Both the position numbers and the translations under genes were made by a program. A stretch of 64,000 nucleotides of DNA, from contig NC_081406.1 of NCBI RefSeq assembly GCF_030272615.1, positions 169,601,861 to 169,665,860 on the forward strand. Direction: 5' to 3'. This DNA comes from Cryptomeria japonica (lineage: Eukaryota; Streptophyta; Pinopsida; Cupressales; Cupressaceae). The notes beneath the pieces were generated by a model that saw nothing but the letters and a program-made list of their open reading frames with translations, made no database searches and had not been told where the DNA came from. Below are positions 54,046 through 64,000 of the stretch, piece by piece. Positions within the stretch are counted from its first letter, which is position 1. The number at the start of each line of letters is the position of its first letter.

Positions 54046-55570
54046 AAAACACTATATTAATTAGGTATTCATATGAAGTTATACCCATGATAATGATGAT
54101 GTGGATAATAACAATAACAACAATAATAACAATAATACTCTTTATCTTATGATTTTAATAATTAAATTGTGCAAACCCACATTATCATAACTCATGATTA
54201 TGTCCAACCAGATAAAGTTTAACAAGTAATAATTAAAGATAATAGCAATCCACGCAATGTTTAATTTTCTATGCATCATAATTTCATTTCAACCACAAAT
54301 TGATGGCTAGTTATGCATGGTTGGAATAAACATAATGTCAATGTTTATCCCAAGGGAAGGATATGCTTAATTTACTAATGCCAACATATATGATAAACAA
54401 AATCATCCTAGGTACCATAGGGGATTGTATATATTTATATTTAGCGCAACTTACAGTGACACATGTTCTATAACCAATCTTATCAACTGGAATTTGAGTT
54501 TCATTAATAATAGGTTTTATACAATTAGTTAGTAACAATGTTGGAATCAAATCCTTATTATTGCAACTTATGGTTCTACAAAATTTCTCATACGACCACT
54601 ATCATACTACATCTAATGAGATTATCTATTTAACTCTTGAGTTTCTCTTTCTCGGTGTGCTATCTTAACTTGCAATTTTGGGCTTATTAGAGAATTTGCC
54701 TTTATTTAAATTTCAAACTTATAGTATCACTACCCCTTCATTTGGTTTTGTTGGGATAAGAATAGATGTTCTATTCATTTCAAGAAATCTAAAGTCTAAG
54801 AAACCCTTCCTACATCATTCCCTTCACTTAGTCCTATGCAAAGATAAGTTTACACAAATTATAATTTTAAATGAACATAACTAATAAGGAATAAAATCAA
54901 TGTTGCCTTGTCTCCAATTGCCCCAATTTTAATCTTTGCCCTCCTTTCATAGTTTCAATTTTTAAACGATATGTTTTCTCTGAGTTAGTATGTGCAAGGT
55001 TGTTTGTTTATTTTCACATTCCAATTGAAATATCTTTTCAAAGAAAATAGAATTGCATTTGGAAAATAAAGACGAGTTTGACCAGAAATAAGAGACTTCA
55101 AATTTAGATCTTAATCACAGCTATAATTCTTGACCTGATGTGAAGGTAATTAGAATTTATCTCATCCTCTTTGCACAGATTGATTCGCCTGACATATAAA
55201 GATGTTTTGAAGTACAATTTATTTGTTTGCAGAGTCTTCCATTTGAATCCTTGCCGCAGATACAACTCCATACGTTCCTCATGCCTTACATTCCTTCATC
55301 CTATACAATTCTACTTATTATATTTGTACCCTAATTTATGTCTTTTTATCTAATATATCTTCCCTTCCCACAGTTACAACTCCTCACGTTCTTATGCACA
55401 TCCTCTTTTCCTCTTCTATTATGAACGAACAATTTGTCGCTTTCCCCAACTCTACCACATGCGTCCCTCCTTGTTTTCCATTGGGTTAAAATTACCCATA
55501 CTTTGTGAGGATTGGCATTTCCTTCATAGCAACATGGTATCCAAGGAAAGTGAATTTGTCATAAAACCTT
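54046..55570. other. Gene-free AT-rich DNA right of element A
   Basis: No supported ORF or element. A short AAC/AAT microsatellite lies at about 54107-54137. The DNA should be continuous with 17158-18063 across A's insertion site. Confidence 0.45.
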
Positions 55571-55892
55571 TATAATTTTTTAATAAAATGTTGATGGCTT
55601 TACAAAAAAAGTCAAATTCCACAACCTTCACATGCGTCCTCACTACTTGTGCTTGATGGAGCTTTTGAAATGTTGTTGCTTTAACAAAATTGGTTGATTT
55701 GTATGAAAAAATGTGGAAGCATAGACATGTGAACTATGTGCCAAGATGCCTTAAAAAAATGCAGTCTCATGGGTGCCATGATTGCAGGAAGCACTTCAAA
55801 TGGATTTGTTGAAAAGGTTTTAGAAACTTTCAAGAAAATACAAATGGCATCTGTAAAACCTAACTCCTCAACCTTTTCCTTTCTCCACAATG
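55571..55892 (+). pseudogene. Fragment of a pentatricopeptide-repeat (PPR) gene
   Basis: Plus-strand frames give FTCVLTTCA near 55628-55656, a degraded middle around LVDLYEKMWKH (like LVDMYAKCG in PPR proteins) near 55690-55715, then GAMIAG and NGFVEKVLETFKKIQ (55767-55840), and ASVKPNSSTFS (55845-55880). These follow PPR order: an alpha-helical repeat pair of about 35 residues with the VKPNS-TF signature. Stops and frameshifts occur between them, and no start, transit peptide or further repeats are visible. PPR proteins bind organelle RNAs; this copy is a short non-functional remnant. Confidence 0.7.
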
Positions 55893-55920
55893 ACTTCTGG
55901 TCATTTCCTGCCTCCATAGT

Positions 55921-56106
55921 TCTTGGCCACAGACAACACTAAGAGGGCGGGTGAATCAGTTTGCACAAAAACTTTCTGTAACTTAAACCACAAATCAGAT
56001 CTGATAATCAACTGTTATAACATGAAACAACACCACATCAATATTACACATAACATCAAGATTTTTGACGTGGAAAACTCATTTAGGGGAAAAACCGTGG
56101 TTGGAA
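55921..56106 (-). repeat. Tail of an antisense copia-like LTR, cut by element L
   Basis: On the minus strand the segment resembles the last 190 bp of C's LTR: a TTTTTCCCC segment, then GTTTTCCACGT, then GTGTTATG-like sequence, then CTGATTCACCCGCCCTCTTA and GTGTTGTCTG. The poly-C is reduced to CCCGCCC. The right end stops at the start of L's LTR, so L probably inserted into it. Confidence 0.55.
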
Positions 56107-57000
56107 CCTACTGTCACAACCCTCCTTTACCACTTTTGGATTTAAAATACAACTCTATTATATTTTTGGATAAGCTATTTAAATGATTGAATGAATATTA
56201 TAAAAGGATAAAATAATAATACGCACACACACACACACACATGGAAAATATACATTATTTTTATTTATTTATTTTCCACATCCAATTATGGCACATGTTG
56301 TAGGAAGAATAAGAAGCTTCTAGAGGATTCTCCACCACCTTGCATGTAACTCCTCCACTAAGTCTAATCAATTTGCATGAAGTCCAAAATTGGGAAAGAA
56401 TCTCCTTTTTAATTAAATTTTCCAGATAGTGGAATGGAGGGAATTCTCTTATAAAATTATATGCAAGTTTCAAAGAAGAGAGTTGGTTATGTTTTGAAGA
56501 AAAATTTCCCAAGTTTAGAAGTAGGATTCTCTTTGTTAGTCTCATTTTCATTGTAGGAATTTTTAAGTTGTTGTTGAAGGTTTCTCTCAAAGTTGCAAGG
56601 AAGGATCAAAGAATAGCTAGAGGATTCAACTTTGAGCTTCAGTAAACCAGGTTCTCTCCTTTTATCATATGAGGAATTTGTATTATCCAAACATATAGTT
56701 TTTAGATTCTTTTATTTGAATATAGTATTCTGAAGAAATCATTTCTCAATTTCTAGATAGGGAGAAAAAATCTATTTTTGTTTTCTTTAAGAAATGCAGT
56801 GATATAGTTTCTTCTCTTTTTTTATTTTACAAATGCAGATTTCTCTTGCATATCTTATTTAATCTAATTTAAAAGGTAGAATATCAGATTTTTGCTTTTC
56901 TGTTTTCTCTTAGATGATATTGAATATAAAAATAAATAAATCTCCCTCTTTGTGAATGAATAAATAAAATCTCTCTGTGAATATTGGATTGAACTTTTGT

Positions 57001-57180
57001 AAATATTAGTTAAATGAGTTGAATAAAATTTCTCTATGAATATTAGCTGAATCTCTATGAATATTAGTTAAATGAGTTGAATAAAATTTCTCTGTGAATA
57101 TTAGCTGAATCTCTGTGAATAGTAGTTAAATGAGTTGAATAAATTTCTTTGTGAATATTAGCTGAATCTCTGTGAATATC
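57001..57180 (+). repeat. 58-bp tandem repeat in L's LTR
   Basis: About three copies of a 58-bp unit, each with ATTAGTTAAATGAGTTGAAT and then ATTAGCTGAATCTCT. GTGAAT or ATGAAT separates the halves, and partial copies occur on both sides (56960-57200). Confidence 0.85.
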
Positions 57181-57619
57181 AATCGAACAAACTCTCTCCC
57201 TGTGAAATCTGAAAATAAATAATCTTTCTGTAAATAACTCTCTATCCCCCTCTCTGGACATTGGTTAAGAAATAGAATACAATCCCTCTGTGTTAACTTG
57301 TATTTCTTAGTTTAAACACCTACCTACTTCTGGATAATCTGTGCATCACTGGAGCAAATTTACTTCTCTGGTTATTTTTATTTCTCTGTTTTATTTCATC
57401 CCTGGGATTAATAAGATATTCTCTCTTGCATTAATATCTTCTTATGTATTCATACCTGTTTATGTATTCTCTTTATATTCAATTTAATATTTTGGAATGA
57501 ACTATATATATGCATTATGTATTAATAAAATTTATGTGAAGTAATTAATGTTTATATTGCACAATCTAGTGCCTGTGCGTACCGGCTCGCAGGTGGAGGA
57601 TAGAGTCAATACTCCGCAG

Positions 57620-57710
57620 GGAGTGGTACCGTAACAGTACCCCCCACTAGCTTGCAGTCACTGCTGCGGCAGTGGCCGCAGGGTAGTGGAGGGGACCCGT
57701 GGGGTCCCAC
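57620..57710 (+). other. GC-rich block with three consecutive hairpins
   Basis: Perfect stems: GGTAC/GTACC (57625-57629 with 57637-57641), CACTGC/GCAGTG (57659-57664 with 57669-57674, 4-nt loop), and GGGACCC/GGGTCCC (57692-57698 with 57702-57708, 3-nt loop). The surrounding LTR is AT-rich. Confidence 0.7.
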
Positions 57711-58493
57711 TCCCATTAACCCTTATTAATGCCAATCAAACATAGTTCGAAGGCAATGTTAGCTTTTAAAAAGAAATTCTATTTTTTCATATATGTTTAA
57801 AATTTTAGTTTATTTTAATTCCTTCTTTTTTTGTATATATATAAATCTTAGTTAATAAAATTTTTAAACTTAGGTAATTATTAGATTTATAACTAGTTTT
57901 AACAAATTTATATTAAATGATACTTAGATCTTCTTAAGATCCAGTTAGCAATTAAATGATTTGAAGCTAAATTCTATGTTGGGATTAGTGGTTTTATAAG
58001 CGATATTCTCGCATGTAACTTACCCTACCTTCATTTCATTCAAATGTCTTTACATTGATTTCAATTATTGGTGTTCCCATCTTCATGCAAATTACATGTT
58101 TAATTGTTATTATGCAAGTTACCTAACTGTCATTATTATGCAAGTTATATTCAAGTTTTGAATAAAAACATAATTTTAGTTATGGTTTTATTCAATGTCA
58201 TTCATCAAGTAGTTATTTCAATTAATTGAGCTTTGCAATGACTAAATATATGCGTTCAATTCATAATTATTTTTCAAGCTTGATGTTTATCATAAGTTAG
58301 AAAATTAAATAAAGGAAGTTGGAAAACCAAAACCTAGTAGCGTTCGGTATATACAGTGCCTATGGGTCACGCTTACGGGTAATGTCGTCGTGTTGAACTA
58401 CTGCACTTAACACCTAATAAAGCTACATCAACGACGTCTGTGGAATCGTCCCTATAAATCATCGGGGAGTAATAAGGGACACTTGGAAGTTAA

Positions 58494-58522
58494 ATCCAAG
58501 GGGCAGGTAATCTCCCTTGGAT
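58494..58522 (+). other. Perfect 9-bp hairpin in L's LTR
   Basis: ATCCAAGGG (58494-58502) and CCCTTGGAT (58514-58522) form a perfect stem with an 11-nt loop. Confidence 0.7.
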
Positions 58523-59192
58523 CGATAATTTAATAAGATAATTCTAAAACGATCTTTCATTCACTGAGTTAAACTATAGTAAACCCCTATAGGGATGATG
58601 AGTGAAATGCTTTTATAAAACTGATTTAATCTCAAAGAATTATTGTCGATTGGCATTTGGTCAAGGGTGATGCTCATGATAAGAATTAGGATCTAGTTGT
58701 TTTAGGCCACAAGCAATAGGCCATCTTGAGCCTTTGCTTAAGCGCTACCATCGTGGGTAGCAACCACAAAGAAACTGTCTGGGACATTGACCCTAGAAAG
58801 GGTTGCATACCCACTAATCAGTTTACATCAAACCATAGAGTAGGAAATAGAACTACATACTTTACGCCTTGATCCCATGCCGAAGCAGGTATGTAGGCAG
58901 TCTTGGGACGGAGTTGTCCCTCATACTCAGGCGTTTGTGGGTGGGGTCTAGGCTTGGTAAAAGAAAGATTGAGTAAGAATCCTATTTTGAAAGATAAGAC
59001 AATTAAAATTGGAAAAAGGTAATTCAATGCACACTCGGAAGGAATCCCGTATGGATTCGCTTGACTTCCCAAGGATTTAAGCCAAATTCTGAGGTGGAAT
59101 TCAAGCTTGTATTATGTTATTCAATTACTCCTAAGGATGGCGACCTCAGTGCACTTCTGTTAGAAGAGTGTAGTACTTAGCGAGTGGCTCAT

Positions 59193-59431
59193 GACCCGAA
59201 TGGTCCCGATGAGTCTAAGTCTCTGGCTAGAGCACCTCCTATCCTGATTGGATAGATGCCTACCCTACATAGGTAAATGCCTATCCTGATTTGGATAGAT
59301 GCCTACCCCGTATGGGTAGATTCCTATCCCGTATTTGATAGATGAAATCTTATGTCCCGTATGGACAAGTGCCTAACCCATATGGTTAGATGCTCATCTC
59401 GGATGGATGAATGCCTAATCCAAATGGATGG
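59193..59431 (+). repeat. Array of small palindromes with changing but matched stems
   Basis: Ten units of 13-18 bp, most with 21-22 bp period and an ATGCC-like linker, end about 100 bp before the LTR end. Stems: GACC/GGTC (59193), TATCC/GGATA (59240), TACC/GGTA (59261), TATCC/GGATA (59282), TACCC/GGGTA (59304), TATC/GATA (59325), TGTCC/GGACA (59353), TAACC/GGTTA (59374), TCATC/GATGA (59394), ATCC/GGAT (59418). The loop is often CGTAT or a variant. Both arms change together between units. Confidence 0.85.
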
Positions 59432-59531
59432 ATGCCCAGAGTATGCGATTGAATCAAACAAAAATGATTAAATTTAACAAAAAAAAAAAAGGTCAAATTT
59501 TGTTGGGTTAAATATGGTGGGTTATTACATG

Positions 59532-59543
59532 TGGTATCAGAGC
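59532..59543 (+). other. Primer-binding site of element L
   Basis: TGGTATCAGAGC, exact initiator methionine tRNA type, two bases after the LTR. Confidence 0.92.
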
Positions 59544-59678
59544 AAAGGTTCAAATCTAGGCCTTGTGCTCACTTCAATTTATTCAACTAAGGGAATGTTT
59601 TGCAATGGTAGAAATTAAATTTTAAAATCCTAAATCAAAAACTAACTACATAATTTAACTTTCAGGTAAAAACCTAGA

Positions 59679-61555
59679 ATGGCTAGAGGAAGAGGAAGAG
59701 GAAGAGGAAGGGGTAATGGAAGACGTACTAGGGGTCAAAGGGAAGAAAACCTTGAAGAAAACCATGAAGAAAACCATGAGGAAGACCATGAAGAGGATCG
59801 ACACAACCCAGGAAATAATGAAGATGGGGTCCAAGCTATAATCGACCTTCTAACCGAACAAAGAGATAAAATCAACTTCTTGGAACAATCAATGCAGGAC
59901 CTTAGGGAATGGTAGAATGACTTTGAAAATAGACGTGGTACCGAAAATGGAAACCCTGGTAGCAATCAAGGGAATATGGTGGGTAATAGAAAGGAAAATA
60001 ATATATTAGAACTCTCCAAGGCCTTACAAAAATCACCCCTCCTAAGTTCGATGGGAGGCATATTGGTGAAGGAGCTAAGAATTGGCTAAATGAAATGGAA
60101 AAGTATTTTGAACTAAGAGATTTTAGCGAAACAACCAAGGCTTTATGGGGTTCCTATCAACTCATAGGGGAGGCAGCTAGTTGGTGGACCAACACTAAGG
60201 AACAAAATGGGTATAGCAGGGATACGGTCACATGGGATCAATTTGTTCACCACTTCCGAGATAGGTGGCTCCCTCAATTGTTCTTTGATGAGAAGGTGAC
60301 AGAATTCCATAATCTACGTCAAGGGCCCCTATTCATTCAACAATATTGGGATAAGTTCGCCAAGTTGCTTAAATATGTACCTATGTACCAGAAAGATGAA
60401 GAAGGCCAAGCAAGGAAGTTCATTTTGGGGCTAAATACCAACATAGGGGTAGAGGTTGACATGCATGGACCCAAAAACATGAGCGAAGTACTTGAAAAGT
60501 CCCTAAGGCAAGAGAGGAAGATTCAAACACTAGCAGGGCGGAACTATAATGGGAACCACTCATTTAAAAGGAAGCAAGAATTCAATGGGAACACTAATTT
60601 CAACAAAGGTCAAAGGAATAATTCTTCCGAAAGAAGGCCACCTCCTAATCAATATAAGAGGAATGGAAATAATAATAATAATAACAGGGGAAATAATAAC
60701 AGAGGCAACTGTAACAGGAATGATCAGCAGAACAGGATAACTTATCCACCCAGGGCCAATGAAACAAGGAATGATCCCCCTAGGAATCAAGGTAGGATGG
60801 GTCCTCTAGGTGGATTCTTTATGTGTGGGGAGAACCATTTTGCTAGAGAGTGCGCTAGGATGCAAGGACAAATTAAGGCCAATCAACCCCAACAAGGGCC
60901 CCAACAAAAGATTCATGCAACAGTTAGGAACCGAAGAGGAAGATACCAGAATGTTCCCGTGGAAACTACAGGTACACTATTTGAACAACCAATTTCAATT
61001 CTAATTGACACTGGATCATCTGAATGTTTCATCTCACCTGAATTAGTAAGCAAATATGCATTAAAAGTTAATCAAATGGAGTCATCATGGATGTTTCAAT
61101 ATGGGGATAAGGCAACTAGGGAAGTAACTAAGTGTTTGTCGAGGGCAAGGGTACAATTTCCTGAGTTTGAAACAAGGGTAGATCTCTATGTGGCGCCCCT
61201 AGGATTATATGATGTAATTATTGGAATGAGTTGGTTAATAGACCATCAAGCTAATGTAGATTGTTGTAACAAAGTTGTTGAATGTTTGGATGATGAGGGG
61301 AAAAAGGCCAAAATCCAAGGAAAGTTTAAACCCATTAATATAGAAACCATCTCAGCCATGCAATTAAAGAAGGAAAGGAGAAGAGGAGGCTTAATCTATA
61401 TGGTTGAAATTGATGAAGGAAAAGAGGAAAATACATCAACCTTTGAAAATACCCCCTTCTTAAAAGAATTCAAGGATGTTTTTCTAGAAGAATTACCTAG
61501 CTTACCCCCTAAAAGGAAGTTTGACTTTTTCTATCGAAGTACTACCAGGAGCTGA
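59679..61555 (+). pseudogene. Gag and protease of element L (broken)
   Basis: Starts at the ATG at 59679 with an Arg/Gly repeat (MARGRGRGRGRGNGRR) and a Glu/His-rich run. It stops at a TAG at 59913 (after LREW) and shifts frame near 60025. The long ORF 60095-61555 carries the capsid region (WGSYQLIGEAASWWTN, FRDRWLPQLFFDEK, FILGLNTNIGVEVD), an Asn/Arg-rich linker and a zinc knuckle. The knuckle's first Cys is Phe (FFMCGENHFARECAR). Protease has the intact ILIDTGSSECF at residues 302-312 and YDVIIGMSWLIDHQA. It ends with a frameshift at the start of RT. Protease looks usable in isolation; gag does not. Confidence 0.9.
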
Positions 61556-62830
61556 ACCAGTATCAAGGGCACCTTACTGAATGAACACAATTGAATTACA
61601 AGAGCTCAAAATGCAATTAGAGGAACTCTTAGCTAAGGGATTAATAAGGCCAAGTGTATCACCATGGGGAGCGCCAGTTTTGTTTGTTAAGAAGAAGGAT
61701 GGAACCTTGAGGCTATGCATTGACTATAGGATGTTGAACAAAGTCACCATAAAGAATAGGCATCCCTTACCTCGCATAGAGGATCTTTTTGACCAAATGA
61801 AAGGAGCAGCAGTTTTCTTAAAGATAGACCTCCGGTCAGGGTGCCATCAACTCAGAATTAAGGAGGAAACATTCCGAAAACAGCTTTCAAGGCTAGATAT
61901 GGGCATTATGAATTCACAGTAGTTCCTTTTGGTGTAACCAACTCCCCAGTTGCATTTATGAACCTATTGAATAGTGTACTTCATGACTACTTGGATAAAT
62001 TTGTTTTGGTATTTCTGGATGACATATTGATTTACTCTAGGAATGAGGAGGAACATTTAGTGCACCTACAAATTGTTTTGTAAAGGTTGAGAGAAGATAA
62101 GTTATATGGGAAATTGTCAAAATGTGCCTTCTTCAAGGAAAATATTCACTACCTTGGGCAGATAATATCAAAGGAAGGAATAGAAATTGATCCAGATAAA
62201 ATAAAAGAAATAGTAGAATGGCCAATCCCTAAAAATGTTTCAGAGGTAAGAAGCTTTATGGGGCTAGTAGGTTACTATAGAAGGTTTGTGGAAGGATTCT
62301 CTAAGATAGCAAACCCCATCACCTCATTACAAAGGAAGGGTAAAAGGTTTGTGTGGACAGAACAAAGTGATAAGGAATTCCAAATTTTGAAAGAGAAACT
62401 AACTTCATCACCCATTCTAAAGGTACCAGATCCGAATGGACACTTCACAGTCCTAACTGATGCTTCTATTGAAGGTTTAGGAGGAGTACTTGTCCAAGAT
62501 GAAGGGGTAGTAGCTTACGAATCCAGAAAGCTAAAGACTCATGAAGTCAATTATGCACCCCATGACTTAGAGTTGGTAGTGATTGTGCATGCCCTACAAA
62601 AATGGAGACACCTCTTACTAGGGAAGCCCTTTGAGTTAAATTCAGATAACCAAGGACTAAAGTACATCTTTACCCAACCCCACTTAAATGCCAGACAAAG
62701 AAGGTGGTTAGAGTTTCTAAGTGAATATGATTTTGAAATTGAATATATTAAGGGGAAGGAAAATAGGGTGGCAGATGCCTTAAGTAGGAGAAGACACTTG
62801 ATGACTATAGCAACATTCAAAACTTCTTTC
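61556..62830 (+). pseudogene. Reverse transcriptase and RNase H of element L (broken)
   Basis: RT N-terminal half at 61581-61880: [20 protein letters not shown], then [20 protein letters not shown], then [19 protein letters not shown] frameshift near 61875 precedes the palm, whose catalytic [10 protein letters not shown] at 62010-62040 is intact. A TAA at about 62080 precedes the ORF 62087-63445, which contains the thumb (KCAFFKENIHYLG), connection (VRSFMGLVGYYRRFVEGFS) and RNase H (FTVLTDASIEGLGGVLVQDE, HDLELVVIVHALQKWRHLLL, NSDNQGLKYIF, GKENRVADALSRR). The RNase H catalytic residues appear kept. The enzyme is split in at least two places. Confidence 0.9.
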
Positions 62831-64000
62831 AAAAGGCAAGTAATGGATGAACAAGGACATGACCCATGGTATGAGCAAGTCAAATTGACTTTAGAATACG
62901 ATCCAACCGATCCTAAGATTGAAGGGTATACATTAGATGAAGATGGGTTGCTCAGATACAATAACAGAATCTATATTCCTAATTCAGGGAACTTAAGGGA
63001 AGTAGTCTTGTCGGAGGCTCACAATGCCCCTTATTCAGGGCACCCAGGAGTTAACAAACTTTATGCAGATCTAAAGAAATTATACTTTTGGCAAGGGATG
63101 AAGAATGACATTGTCAATTATGTGGCTAAATGTTTGGAGTGTCAAAGGGTAAAGGCAGAACATAGACATCCAGCTGGATTGTTACAATTGCACGATGTAC
63201 CTCAACACAAGTGGCAAGTCATTAGCATGGATTTTGTGCAAGGGTTACCCATGTCACCTTCTAGGCATGATGCAATAATGGTGGTAATTGACAAAGTCAC
63301 TAAGGTGGCACACTTTATACCAGGGAATCTAACGGATGATGCACCTACCTTGGCTAGGCACTTTGTTAAGGAAATAATTAGGTTGCATGGTATACCAGAG
63401 AAAATCATATTAGATAGAGATGCTAGATTCACTTCAAGGTTTTAGACCACTCTTCAATCAGCTCTAGGAACTCAACTAAATTTTAGCACTGCATACCATC
63501 CTGAAACCGACGGTCAGACAGAAAGGACAAATCAGATTATGGAAGACCTACTTCACATGTATTGCATGGACCAACAGAGGGAATGGGAAGAATACCTACC
63601 TCTAGTAGAATTTGCTTACACTAATACATATCAAACATCTTTGGGAATGGCACCTTTCGAAGCATTGTATGGTAGACCATGTTGAACACCTTTGAGTTGG
63701 GATAGTCTTGAAGATAGAGTAATTGTTGGACTAGATATGTTGAAGGAGATGGAAAGGAAAAATAAGGAAATTAGGCAAAGATTGAAGGAAGCCTCAGATA
63801 GGTAGAAAAGTTATGCAGACAAAAACAAGACACCAAGGAAGTTTGAGGTGGGAGAGAATGTCTTCCTAAGGGTTAGGCCACACAAGAGTTCCATAAGATT
63901 TGGGAAAAAGACTAAGCTTGCACCTCGTTATGTTGGAGCCTTTGAAATATTGGGAAGGATTAATCCAGTTGCATACCGGTTGGCCTTACCTCCCCAATTG
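62831..64000 (+). pseudogene. Integrase of element L (broken, cut by window end)
   Basis: The zinc-binding domain is present (HNAPYSGHPG, then CLECQRVKAEHRHPAG). The core has SMDFVQGLPMSPSRHDA with the first Asp and IILDRDARFTSRF with the second, then a TAG at 63443 where Trp is usual. TAYHPETDGQTERTNQ with the Glu follows. Later TGA after GRPC (about 63682) and TAG after ASDR (about 63804) interrupt the C-terminal part (FEVGENVFLRVRPHKSS). All three catalytic residues survive, but three stops remove function. Confidence 0.9.

Larger units (their letters stand above)
56112..59529 (+). repeat. Putative 5' LTR of element L (about 3.4 kb)
   Basis: The right end (GGGTTATTACA at 59529) is firm because the primer site follows two bases later. 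The left end is placed at TGTCACAACCCTCC, the best TG start where the antisense LTR remnant stops, but the second LTR is outside the window, so it is tentative. It contains a CA microsatellite at about 56223-56241, a 58-bp tandem repeat, a GC-rich hairpin block and a palindrome array, each listed. No ORF is credible. Confidence 0.65.
56112..64000 (+). mobile_element. Element L: Ty3/gypsy retrotransposon, 3' end outside window
   Basis: A long 5' LTR, an exact initiator-Met primer site at 59532, gag, protease, RT, RNase H and integrase follow in order on the plus strand. The window ends within the integrase C-terminal region (PHKSSIRFGKKTKLAPRYVG, then FEILGRINPVAYRL), so any chromodomain and the 3' LTR lie beyond. 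The RT and the very long LTR are like Tekay/Del-type chromoviruses (inference). At least seven stops or frameshifts are present. Confidence 0.9.

Noticed and set aside
54107-54137. AAC/AAT-rich run resembling a short direct-repeat array
   Set aside because: Simple microsatellite, no spacers, not a CRISPR.
56223-56241. CA dinucleotide run
   Set aside because: Ordinary microsatellite.
59679-59780. Possible RGG-box RNA-binding host protein (MARGRGRGRG)
   Set aside because: An Arg/Gly-rich start is common in this gypsy gag type and the reading frame leads into gag.

Overview
The window looks like intergenic DNA from a large, repeat-rich plant genome, probably a seed plant and possibly a gymnosperm (inference). 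Nearly every coding signal belongs to LTR retrotransposons. I see no intact host gene, no rRNA or tRNA gene and no CRISPR. The only recognisable host-gene trace is a broken pentatricopeptide-repeat (PPR) fragment near 55.57-55.89 kb. Elements are lettered A-L here for reference.

Left third (1-18.07 kb). Element K is a decayed Tat-type Ty3/gypsy element on the minus strand. Gag starts near 10.19 kb, followed by protease, reverse transcriptase, two RNase H domains and an integrase ending near 3.06 kb. A long 3' spacer, a polypurine tract and the start of a 3' LTR run off the left edge. A methionine-initiator-type primer site at 13.33 kb marks its probable 5' end. Beyond it lies AT-rich DNA holding two solo LTRs, J (15390-16119) and I (16334-17152), each with a perfect 5-bp target-site duplication (TSD).

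Centre (18.07-54.05 kb). One Ty1/copia element, A, has LTRs at 18069-18963 and 53158-54045 and is split by two insertion stacks. Stack one: B, a minus-strand chromodomain Ty3/gypsy element, sits in A's pol. C, a plus-strand copia, sits in B's 3' LTR (TSD ATGAG). C carries solo LTR D in its gag (TSD GGAAT) and E, a 5900-bp non-autonomous LTR element, at the end of its pol (TSD ATGTC). Removing D or E plus one TSD copy restores C's reading frame across the junction. Stack two: F, an LTR-like insertion (TSD CTACT), sits in A's reverse transcriptase. G, a non-autonomous LTR element, sits in F, and solo LTR H sits in G's ORF. The order of events can therefore be read directly.

Right part (54.05-64 kb). 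AT-rich DNA with the PPR fragment and the tail of an antisense copia-like LTR is followed by L, a plus-strand Ty3/gypsy element. L has a putative 3.4-kb 5' LTR, a primer site, gag-protease, RT-RNase H and integrase, and is cut by the window end.

Most enzymes are dead: many stops look like C-to-T or G-to-A changes, and several active-site residues are lost. The most interesting items are the two non-autonomous elements, E and G, with long ORFs of unknown function and unusual primer sites (tRNA-Trp-like and decayed tRNA-Arg-like). Also notable are a ten-unit array of small palindromes in L's LTR whose stems change but stay complementary, a 73-bp minisatellite in F, and a GCGCTAAA-like motif cluster in K's leader.
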